Of a stretch of DNA of 64,000 bases, positions 31,280 through 40,000 are shown in pieces. The stretch is taken from NCBI GenBank assembly GCA_900316845.1, contig ONEG01000019.1, positions 1 to 64,000 on the forward strand, written 5' to 3'. The DNA comes from an uncultured Bacteroidales bacterium (GTDB lineage Bacteria; Bacteroidota; Bacteroidia; Bacteroidales; Paludibacteraceae). Below the pieces are notes generated by a model, which searched no databases, was not told the origin of the DNA, and was given only the letters and a program-made list of their open reading frames with translations. The position numbers were made by a program, and so were the translations under genes. Position 1 is the first letter of the stretch, and each line of letters opens with the position of its first letter.

Positions 31280-31311
31280 CAAAGATACAGAAAAATTCGC
31301 AAATACGCAAA
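31280..31311 (-). promoter_or_regulatory. Promoter of the 257-aa OMP gene
   Basis: Minus strand TTTG (31311-31308), 20 bp, TATCTTTG (31287-31280). The ATG follows the box by 8 nt. Confidence 0.75.
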
Positions 31312-31325
31312 TTTTTAGGCATGAT

Positions 31326-32762
31326 TTATGCTTTTTGGTCTTTTATTGGCTCTTCGGGCACAAATTCGAAGTCAATCTGGCCTTTATTGATGTCCGCACG
31401 GACGACTTGGACCACGACGGGATCGCCGAGGGTGTAGGCTTTCTTCCCGTGTTCGCAGACGAGGCGGTAGTTCTTCTCGTCGTACTGCCAGTACTCGCCC
31501 TTCGCGCCGATCTTCGTGATATGCACGAGTCCTTCGCAGCGACTCTCGTCGAGTTGGACAAAGAGTCCGAAATCCGTCACGCCGGAGATGTGTCCCGGCA
31601 GGATCTCGCCTACATGAGAGGTGATCCACATGGCCTGGAACATCTTGATGGAGTCGCGTTCGGCTTGCGCGGCATCCTGCTCACAAGCGGAACAATGCTC
31701 GCACATCTCCTCCATCTGTTCGCGGGTCATGGTCTCTTTCTTGCCCGTGAGGATATATTTGTCCACGAGCCGATGCACCATCAGGTCCGGGTACCGGCGG
31801 ATAGGCGAAGTGAAATGCGTATAATGGGTAAAGGCGAGACCGTAGTGACCGATGTTATAGGTCGAATAAACAGCTTTGGCCTGCGCGCGGATGGTGAGCA
31901 GGTCGTAGGCGTTGCGAAGTTGGGGAAAGCGTTTCTGGAACTGTTTCGCATTCTCGAGTTTCTCTCCGTCCGGCAGGTCGTGTACGCGATAGACGAAGGG
32001 TCTTCCGGAACCGACGGCTTTGGCTACCGTACGGTTGGCGAGGAGCATGAACTCCTCGATGAGATGGTGCGCTTCGTTAGGTTGCTCAAAATAGATCTCC
32101 GTCGGGAAGCCGTTCTTATCCAGCCGGAACCGCATCTCGTCCTGCTCGATGGTGAGCGCTCCGTTGGCAATCCGTTCGGCGCGGAGTTTCTGCGCAAGGG
32201 TGTTAAGGGTAGCAAGAGCCTGCTTCAGACTCGCTTTTTCCCCCGTATTACCCCCGTTCCGATTCTCTCTCGATAGTGTCTCGCCAGTCTGATTTGCCAT
32301 AATAACGTCCTGCGCCTCGTCGTAGTTGAGGCGCGCGTCGGAGCGGATGACGGTGCGGCAGATCTTATATTTGAGTACCCGCGCGTCGTCGTCCATCGTG
32401 AAGATGACGGACATGCAGAGTTTGTCTTCACCGGGCCGAAGCGAACATTTGTCGTTGCACAACTCCTCAGGGAGCATCGGCAGTACGCGATCCACGAGAT
32501 AGACGGAGGTCCCGCGCTTGTACGCGTCCTCATCTATCTTCGTACCCGGGCGCACGTAAAAGGAGACGTCGGCGATGTGGACACCAATTTGATAATTTAC
32601 CATTTGGTCATTTACCATTTGGTCATTTATTGCGTCATTTGGACATTTAATTATTTCGAACGAAAGGGCGTCATCGAAGTCCTTGGCGTCCGCCGGATCG
32701 ATGGTAAAAGTGAAGGTCTCACGCATGTCTCGCCGCCGGAGTATTTCTTTTTCTTCTATCAT
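31326..32762 (-). CDS. RNase R-type exoribonuclease lacking N-terminal domains
   Basis: This 478-aa protein holds the RNB catalytic domain (about 15-375) and a C-terminal S1 domain (about 385-470). The metal-binding Asp residues are intact in DPADAKDFDDALS (D22, D28, D30, D31). Full-length RNase R/VacB is about 700-800 aa and starts with helix-turn-helix and two cold-shock domains; these are absent, and the glgP promoter region lies directly upstream, so the short form is not a mis-called start. Residues about 40-57 (INDQMVNDQMVN) are encoded by a 15-bp array inserted just after the catalytic loop. Confidence 0.9.
   Translation of the reverse strand: MIEEKEILRRRDMRETFTFTIDPADAKDFDDALSFEIIKCPNDAINDQMVNDQMVNYQIGVHIADVSFYVRPGTKIDEDAYKRGTSVYLVDRVLPMLPEELCNDKCSLRPGEDKLCMSVIFTMDDDARVLKYKICRTVIRSDARLNYDEAQDVIMANQTGETLSRENRNGGNTGEKASLKQALATLNTLAQKLRAERIANGALTIEQDEMRFRLDKNGFPTEIYFEQPNEAHHLIEEFMLLANRTVAKAVGSGRPFVYRVHDLPDGEKLENAKQFQKRFPQLRNAYDLLTIRAQAKAVYSTYNIGHYGLAFTHYTHFTSPIRRYPDLMVHRLVDKYILTGKKETMTREQMEEMCEHCSACEQDAAQAERDSIKMFQAMWITSHVGEILPGHISGVTDFGLFVQLDESRCEGLVHITKIGAKGEYWQYDEKNYRLVCEHGKKAYTLGDPVVVQVVRADINKGQIDFEFVPEEPIKDQKA
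32587..32655. repeat. 15-bp array (family B) inside the RNase R gene
   Basis: ATTTACCATTTGGTC occurs twice in exact tandem, followed by variants. It is in frame, giving NDQMV repeats between the DDALSFE motif and IGVHIADVS. Confidence 0.9.
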
Positions 32763-32802
32763 AGTTTGTCATTTAAAGTACACAATTTTGCAATATCGGG
32801 TG

Positions 32803-32833
32803 CAAAATTACAAAAATTCTTGCATATTTCAAA
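32803..32833 (-). promoter_or_regulatory. Promoter of the RNase R gene
   Basis: Minus strand TTTG (32833-32830), 19 bp, TAATTTTG (32810-32803). It overlaps the divergent glgP promoter. Confidence 0.7.
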
Positions 32834-32850
32834 AAAAAATAGTAATTTTG
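32820..32850 (+). promoter_or_regulatory. glgP promoter
   Basis: TTGCA (32820-32824), 18 bp, TAATTTTG (32843-32850). Its -33 region is interleaved with the opposite promoter, so the two probably compete. Confidence 0.72.
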
Positions 32851-32945
32851 CGCTCGATTTTTGAACTAGACCTCCCGGAAGCCCCGGGAAGCCTGGGAAA
32901 ATATGCGTAAAAACGGATAATTATAATAAAAAACTAAATAGACTC

Positions 32946-35501
32946 ATGAAAGTAAAAGTAAGTAATGTCAACCAGCCTATTTGGAAGGAGTGCAATATTC
33001 ACGCCACGCTTCCTGCTGAGTTGAGCAAGCTGCAAGAGCTCGCGTACAACGTATGGTGGAGCTGGAACGCAGACGCAAAGGACCTGTTCCGCTACATCGA
33101 CAATGACGCATGGCATCGCGCCAACTCGAACCCGATCGTCCTGCTGAACATCATCAGCTACGACCGTATGGTAGAGTTAACCAAGGATGAGAAGTTCATG
33201 AAACAGCTGAACAAGGTTTATACCAAGTTCCGCGCGTACATGGACACCCCGAAAGACAAGAAAAAACCGACCATTGCTTATTTCTCGATGGAGTACGGTC
33301 TGACCCACGTGTTGAATATTTATTCCGGTGGTCTGGGTATCTTGGCGGGCGACTACATCAAAGAGGCATCGGATTGCAACGTGGATATGACGGCTATCGG
33401 TATCCTCTATCGCTACGGCTATTTCACCCAAACACTCTCTCCGGAAGGTCAGCAGATTGCTAACTACGAGGCGCAGAACTTCGCTAACCTGCCTATCACG
33501 CAGGTGAAGGAGAAAGACGGCTCGAACCTGGTTGTCGAGGTTCCTTATCCGGGCCGCACCGTGAAGGCATATCTCTGGCGCGTAGCAGTAGGCCGCATGG
33601 ACCTGTACCTGCTCGACACCGACAACGAGCTCAACAGCGAGTGGGATCGTCAGATCACCCACCAGCTCTACGGAGGTGACTGGGAGAACCGTATCAAGCA
33701 AGAGATTTTGCTGGGTATCGGTGGTATGTTAGCGCTGAAGAAACTGGGCATCAAGAAAGATGTATATCATTGCAACGAGGGTCACGCGGCGCTCATGGGA
33801 TTGCAGCGTCTGGTGGACTTGGTACAAGAGGAAGGTCTGACCTTCAACCAGGCCAAGGAAATAGTGCGCGCATCGGGTCTCTACACCTGCCATACCCCGG
33901 TTCCTGCCGGTCACGACTATTTCGAGGAGGGCTTGTTCTACAAATACATGAGCGAGTATGCCGGCAAATTAGGCATCGAATGGCATGACCTGATCGGCAT
34001 GGGCCGCGTCAATCCGGACGACAACACGGAGAAATTCTCGATGAGCGTTTTCGCGCTGAACACGTGCCAGGAGGCCAACGGCGTGAGCTGGCTGCACGGC
34101 GAGGTGTCGAAGAAGATGTTCAGCCCCGTATGGCCCGGTTATTTCCCGGAGGAGCTGCATGTGGACTATGTGACCAACGGCGTACACATGCCTACTTGGG
34201 CAGCGCACGAGTGGAAAGAGATCTACGAGAAATACCTGCCGAAAGAGTGGATCCACGACCAGTCGAATCTGGAGATGTGGAAGCCGTACAACGACATCCC
34301 CGACGAGGTGATCTGGAACACGCGCATGAGTTTGAAGCGCAAGATGATGGACTATATCAAGGAGAAATTCCGTGAGGACTGGATGAAGACTCAGGGTGAT
34401 CCGGCTCGTATCGTCCGCGCGCTGAACGAGATGAACCCGAACAACCTGATCATCGGTTTCGGTCGCCGTTTCGCCACCTACAAACGTGCATACCTGCTCT
34501 TCACCGATCTGGAGCGTCTGGATAAGCTGGTGAACAACCCGAACTATCCGGTACAGTTCCTCTTCACCGGTAAGGCGCACCCTGCTGATGGCGGTGGCCA
34601 GGGCTTGATCAAGCGTATCGTCGAGATCAGCCGTATGCCGCAGTTCCTCGGTAAGATCATCTTCCTCGAGAACTACGATATGCGCCTTGCCAAACGCCTC
34701 ATCTCCGGTGTGGATATCTGGCTGAACACGCCTACCCGTCCGCTGGAGGCTTCCGGTACGTCCGGCGAGAAAGCGCAGATGAACGGCGTGCTCAACTTCT
34801 CCGTCAAGGACGGATGGTGGTACGAGGGTTACGTAGAGGGCGCAGGCTGGGCGCTGACCGAGCACCGCACCTACGAGAACCAGGCGCACCAGGATCAGCT
34901 CGATGCCGCCACCATCTACCAGATGCTCGAGAACGAGATCATCCCGCTCTACTACGCGAAGAACAGCAAGGGCTACAGCCCCGAGTGGATTCAATATATC
35001 AAGAACTCCGTGACGAAGATCACCCCGCGTTTCACCATAAAGCGCATGATCGACGACTATTTCGAGAAGTTCTACAACAAACTCGCGAAGCGTCACAAGC
35101 TCCTCAGTGCGGACAACTACAAGGTAGCCAAAGAGATCGCGGCATGGAAAGAGAACATGGTAGAGCATTGGGACGAGATAGAGGTGGTTTACAAATCAGA
35201 AAACCTGCAAAACCTCAATGTAGGCGACAAGGTTAAGATACAGGTAGAGCTGGACACCAAGGGTCTGAACGACAAGGGTATCGGCGTAGAGCTCGTAGCC
35301 ATCCGCACCTCGACCCACAACAACGACAAGCTGTACGAGGTAGAGCCGCTGTTGTTGAAAAAGGCAGAGGGCAGCCATTTGTTCTTCGAGAATGTATATC
35401 AGCTCGACTATGCCGGCGGCATGAAATTCGGTCTGCGTATGTATCCGCAGAACGAACTCCTGCCCCACCGCATGGACTTCTGCTATGTGAGATGGTTGTA
35501 A
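32946..35501 (+). CDS. glgP: Alpha-glucan phosphorylase (GT35)
   Basis: This 851-aa cytosolic enzyme releases glucose-1-phosphate from glycogen or maltodextrin. It belongs to the alpha-glucan family phosphorylases (TIGR02094 type): [15 protein letters not shown] near the start, [18 protein letters not shown], and the PLP-lysine region [14 protein letters not shown] with K609. The usual Met before the Lys is Glu here. The C-terminal ~110 residues form a beta-rich domain often present in this subgroup. It complements the debranching enzyme, GT4 and GH57 genes 8-13 kb away. Confidence 0.94.
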   Translation: MKVKVSNVNQPIWKECNIHATLPAELSKLQELAYNVWWSWNADAKDLFRYIDNDAWHRANSNPIVLLNIISYDRMVELTKDEKFMKQLNKVYTKFRAYMDTPKDKKKPTIAYFSMEYGLTHVLNIYSGGLGILAGDYIKEASDCNVDMTAIGILYRYGYFTQTLSPEGQQIANYEAQNFANLPITQVKEKDGSNLVVEVPYPGRTVKAYLWRVAVGRMDLYLLDTDNELNSEWDRQITHQLYGGDWENRIKQEILLGIGGMLALKKLGIKKDVYHCNEGHAALMGLQRLVDLVQEEGLTFNQAKEIVRASGLYTCHTPVPAGHDYFEEGLFYKYMSEYAGKLGIEWHDLIGMGRVNPDDNTEKFSMSVFALNTCQEANGVSWLHGEVSKKMFSPVWPGYFPEELHVDYVTNGVHMPTWAAHEWKEIYEKYLPKEWIHDQSNLEMWKPYNDIPDEVIWNTRMSLKRKMMDYIKEKFREDWMKTQGDPARIVRALNEMNPNNLIIGFGRRFATYKRAYLLFTDLERLDKLVNNPNYPVQFLFTGKAHPADGGGQGLIKRIVEISRMPQFLGKIIFLENYDMRLAKRLISGVDIWLNTPTRPLEASGTSGEKAQMNGVLNFSVKDGWWYEGYVEGAGWALTEHRTYENQAHQDQLDAATIYQMLENEIIPLYYAKNSKGYSPEWIQYIKNSVTKITPRFTIKRMIDDYFEKFYNKLAKRHKLLSADNYKVAKEIAAWKENMVEHWDEIEVVYKSENLQNLNVGDKVKIQVELDTKGLNDKGIGVELVAIRTSTHNNDKLYEVEPLLLKKAEGSHLFFENVYQLDYAGGMKFGLRMYPQNELLPHRMDFCYVRWL

Positions 35502-35610
35502 TCGCGTTCGGCAAATGGATCGCAAAAACTAAACCGCTACGCTAATTAGTAGGTGCGACCATTGCCTCCGCTCTCCCCACCGCAAACAAAGTTTACGTCG
35601 GGGGCCCCAA

Positions 35611-35655
35611 TAAAAAAAGAGAGATTTCCGCGCGGAAATCTCTTTTTTTGGGGCT
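35611..35655. terminator. Bidirectional terminator after glgP
   Basis: A 24-bp perfect palindrome centred at 35631/35632 (AGAGATTTCCGC and its complement) is flanked by an A-run on the left and a T-run on the right. Confidence 0.92.
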
Positions 35656-35700
35656 ATTTCAACAAAAATGTAAAAAAATATGCTTTTTTTGTGTAAAAAT

Positions 35701-35731
35701 TTGCAGGTTCCAATAAAAAAGAGTAATTTTG
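35701..35731 (+). promoter_or_regulatory. Promoter of the 124-aa secreted protein
   Basis: TTGCA (35701-35705), 18 bp, TAATTTTG (35724-35731). Confidence 0.75.
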
Positions 35732-35754
35732 CGCCAAATTATGCATTAACGAAT

Positions 35755-36129
35755 ATGAAAAACAAGATTGCGTATATTATTACGGTTATTTTTTTGTCGA
35801 TAGGCTTTGCCTATACCCAGGCGGAACCATTGTACCAAACGGCTCAGCCGGAGTCCCAGCCGATGCAGAACGCGCAGGTGATGCCTACCACGGGATATAG
35901 CGGAACAGTCTATGCTCCGTTTGATGCCTCCGCGCCCTCTGATCAAAGTGGAGTTGAAGGGAATTCAGGCCCAAGACACAGAGGAGGGATAAAGAGAGAG
36001 GGGAACTTCAATCATGGTACCGAATACGGGCAAAGTGACAAATCGCCCGTCGGCGAGCCATGGGTATTAGCGATTTTCGCCCTCGCTTTCGCGGGAGTAG
36101 TAGCCATTAGGAAAACTAAGAAATCATAG
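35755..36129 (+). CDS. Small secreted protein with PVGEP-TM-basic C-terminus
   Basis: This 124-aa protein has a signal peptide (IAYIITVIFLSIGFAYTQA), a Pro/Gln/Ser-rich unstructured middle, and a tripartite C-terminus: motif SPVGEPW, hydrophobic helix (WVLAIFALAFAGVVAI) and basic tail RKTKKS. That layout is what sortase- or exosortase-type sorting signals look like, and PVG(D/E)-type tails recur in Bacteroidales. No sorting enzyme is visible here. It could equally be a simple membrane-anchored protein. Confidence 0.72.
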   Translation: MKNKIAYIITVIFLSIGFAYTQAEPLYQTAQPESQPMQNAQVMPTTGYSGTVYAPFDASAPSDQSGVEGNSGPRHRGGIKREGNFNHGTEYGQSDKSPVGEPWVLAIFALAFAGVVAIRKTKKS

Positions 36130-36147
36130 GATTACAATGGGAAAACC

Positions 36148-37038
36148 ATGAGTAGCGAAACACAAATACAGTTTTTCGAGAACGCAAAAATACGCGTAGT
36201 ATGGGATGAAACGGAAGAGAAGTACTACTTCTCGGTGGTGGATGTTATTGGTGCCCTTACGGATCAACTAACAGCACGGAGCGCAAGTACCTATTGGGCT
36301 GTGGTAAAGAAACGCATCATAGACGAGGGGGCAAATGAGTTGATTACAAATTGTAAGCAACTGAAAATGCCTGCCGCTGACGGGAAAAAGTATGCTACAG
36401 ATGCAGCTGACTTGGAACAAATTCTGCGTATAGTTCAGTCTATACCGAGCAAAAAGGCTGAGCCATTGAAACGTTGGTTAGCAGAGGTCGGAAGTCAGCG
36501 TATTCAGCAGATGATAGATCCTGAATTAGCAATACAACAAGCTGTTACTGACTACAAGAAACTGGGTTATTCGGATAAATGGATTGCTAATCGTGTAAAA
36601 TCAATAGATGCTCGAAATGAGTTGACCAATGAATGGAAACGTTCCGGAATGCAAGAAGGGCGAGATTTTGCTATCCTGACAGACTTGATCACAAAGGCAT
36701 GGAGCGGAAAGACGACCAAAGAGTATAAAAAATTCAAAGGTTTAACCAAAGAGAACTTGCGCGATAATATGTCCACTATCGAGTTGGCATTAAACACTTT
36801 AGCAGAAGCCTCAACCACGGAAATTTCCAAAAGAAAGAATCCGAAAACGATGATGCAAAATATGCAGATAGCCAAGGAAGGAGGCAATGTAGCAAAAGCG
36901 GCGCGCAATCAATTAGAAGCCACCATCGGAGAAAGCGTAGTGTCGCCGATAAAAGCAAGCGACTACATCCGTCCGATTGAAGAAGGGAAAGCTGAAGAAC
37001 TTCCATTTGATGAAAATGGAGAAGGCGATACGAAATAA
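36148..37038 (+). CDS. BRO-N domain protein, DinD / antirepressor-like
   Basis: This 296-aa protein opens with a BRO-N-like domain (FFENAKIRVVWDETEEKYYF, VVDVIGALTDQ, about 8-115), followed by a helical domain with RNELTNEWKRSGMQEGRDFA, as in DNA-damage-inducible DinD-type proteins and phage antirepressors. It probably binds DNA or a repressor. It has no obvious promoter of its own and lies 18 bp after the small secreted protein. It may be a mobile cargo gene, but no integrase is near. Confidence 0.8.
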   Translation: MSSETQIQFFENAKIRVVWDETEEKYYFSVVDVIGALTDQLTARSASTYWAVVKKRIIDEGANELITNCKQLKMPAADGKKYATDAADLEQILRIVQSIPSKKAEPLKRWLAEVGSQRIQQMIDPELAIQQAVTDYKKLGYSDKWIANRVKSIDARNELTNEWKRSGMQEGRDFAILTDLITKAWSGKTTKEYKKFKGLTKENLRDNMSTIELALNTLAEASTTEISKRKNPKTMMQNMQIAKEGGNVAKAARNQLEATIGESVVSPIKASDYIRPIEEGKAEELPFDENGEGDTK

Positions 37039-37055
37039 CCATACAAAAATAATAA

Positions 37056-40000
37056 ATGAAAAACAATATACCTATGAAAAATACATTTTCTAAAGCAACA
37101 GCTCATTTACGGCTCAAAGTAAGTACAATTACGGCACAATTACGGTCCATTTACGGGATCTCAATTTTAATTTTTGCCTTCCTCACCCTCGGTGTCGGAC
37201 AGGCGTGGGCGGACGGCACTGGTCAAACTTTAAACTATCCCTACTTCTACTATTATAACGATAATTCGTGGTCGGATGTACAGGCAATAGTTGGACGTGG
37301 TTGGAATAATTGGAACTACTCAAAGGTATATCCCATGGGAAAATCCGACAATGTGGAAAAACTTTATTTCGCCGAGTTAGGAGATAATTGGCCAAATGAA
37401 TACAACCAGATAGCAGTGCTGACAGGTGCCTCAAGTTGGGGAGGAGAAGGCAATAATATTGAGGCTCGTTGGGGGTGGGCGACAGCTCATTCCGACAATG
37501 TTATATGGAATTATGACATGAGTTATCATAAAACCTACTATTGGGCAGGGAAAGGAGCTTCGTCAATAGCTACATCTGTTCAAACATACACAACAACTCT
37601 TAATATTAAAGTTAAAGAGAGTGGCGCAGATTCCTACTCAAATGGTTCAACGAGCGACAAACCGGCGTCAACTATAAAGATCACCGGAACTTATGCGGAT
37701 GGCGCAGGTACTTGGGGAACAAAGCGTAGTGATGCTAGTTGGTCTTCCGGTTCTTCATGTTCCTACAATACTGTAATTTCCGGAAAAGTAACCCCCTCTT
37801 ATTCTTCGAAAAACGATGATTGGCAATTTGATGGATGGTACGTAGGAAGCACTCGTCAAAGTACCAAAGCATCTTACGATTTCTATCAATATGCAGCAAC
37901 AACTATTGAGGCACGATTTACACGTATCAAGTACGCCGTTAATTTTGATCAACAATCAGGTTCTGACGGAACAACTTCCATCAAAGCGACATATGGAAGC
38001 GCAATGCCTTCCATTACTCTACCCACACGTGCCGGATATGATTTTCAAGGATACTTTACTGAGACTGGAGGAGCTGGTACTAAATATTATAATGCGGATG
38101 GTACTAGCGCAAAAAACTCAGATTTGAACACAAAGGCAGGAACCACCCTTTATGCATATTGGACTCCTCATGTATATAGCATTACACTGGATAAAAACGA
38201 AGGTGACAACCATGGTAGTGCGACTATCACTTATTTAACCACGGGCTTTGATACACATTCTGCCCCGACGAAAGCTGGTTGGTCTGTAGAAGGTTATTAT
38301 ACGAATGATGCAACTCCTGTTAAGATTGCTGACTCAAATGGTAATTTGTTGGCAAACAAAACCGGTTATACTAACTCATCCAGCCAATGGACAAAAACGT
38401 CGGACGCAACTTTGTATGCGCATTGGAAACAAACTTACAGTGTGACCTATTATCCCAACTTCCCGGAAGGAGCCACAACGAGTGGAGCCGCTCCAACAGA
38501 TGCCACTGATTACAATTTTGGAGCTTCCGCAACGGTGCTCGGAGTGAATACAATGACAGCTACAGGTTATACATTCTCGGGTTGGAACACGGCTGCTGAC
38601 GGTAGAGGTACAGACTATGCCGCAGACGCAAGCATTACCATGAATGCCAACTATACTTTGTTTGCTCAATGGACGGAAAACCGGACTTCCGTTACTTTGG
38701 CTGCCTCGCCGAGCGGCAAAGGTTCTTTCACGATTGGCGGTTCTCCGGCGACAAGTACAACTGCCGGCGTAGAGACAAAACCGACTGTGACGGCGGTGCC
38801 TATAACCGGTTATTTCTTAACAGGCACTATTTGGTCGAAGAGTAATAATAATATTTCTCTCTCTGCCGACAATACCGCATCTACGACTATCACCGGTTGT
38901 GGAACAGCGAGCACAAGTTCCACGCTGACAGCTACGTTTACGGAAAAGTACTTGCTCTGCGGCTCTGTTAATGCAGATGGAAATCCGGCAGGTGGTATGC
39001 GAGGATGGGCAACAAGTGGAGATAATAATGCTTATTCCAGTGTGACATACGATGGTAACACAATAACCATTGTGGCGAACTTGACCAATGCAGGTACACA
39101 ATACAAATGCCAAATTAGAGATGTACAAAACTCTGCTTGGAAAGGACAGACAGGCACCGGTTCTATGTCAAGCGGAGACCAATGGACATGGGATGGAACA
39201 AATGATGTGTATTTCACCACAACCGTTGCAGGTTCATATACCTTTACTATCGACATTTCCGGTTCGTCTCCATCGGTGCGCATTACATACCCCGGTGAGC
39301 CGGAGCATAGTGCCACGCTATCAGTCAACGGTCATGGTAGTGTAAGTCCGTCAGCAGGAAACATCACTTTGCGTCCGGTTACCACCACCACCATCACCGC
39401 CACGCCGGAACCGGGTTTCCGGTTCAAGCAGTGGAATGTGGGCGGTGTTAGTTGTAGTTCTACTACCTCGGCGACCGCCACGTTTACCGCATCTGCTGCA
39501 GGAGGTACTATCGAAGCCGAGTTCACCAATGATGAAGTGATCTATTTTGACGCGGGAAATATTGAGAATGAATGGGGAGATGAAGTATATGTTACGTTCC
39601 TCCAATATAACTTCCATTGGAATGACGGAGATGGAAAAGACGGTGCTTTAATTGTCGAAAACTGGGTTGACAATGCGCTTCATAGCGTAAGGATGACGCG
39701 TATCCCGAATACTCGTATTTTTTACTTGGATTACTCTGGTCTCTCCGGACATGATCAAGTTACGCAGTATGTACTCTTTACCAGCAAATCTATCCCTTCT
39801 GAAATTTACAGGCTTTATGAAATGGCAGCTGTCACACGAGGTGATTATAGCAAAACCACTAATAATATGTGCGTAGCTGAGAACTTCCGTGAAAAAGATA
39901 AAAACAAAACCGGATACTACTGTGGTTATTGGATGAACTATAACGATACTAAAGCAGGTATAAATCTGAAAATATACGATGGGTCGGGAGATATTACGTC

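Noticed and set aside
33969..35168. 399-codon minus-strand open frame
   Set aside because: Antisense to glgP; no promoter and composition typical of an antisense frame.
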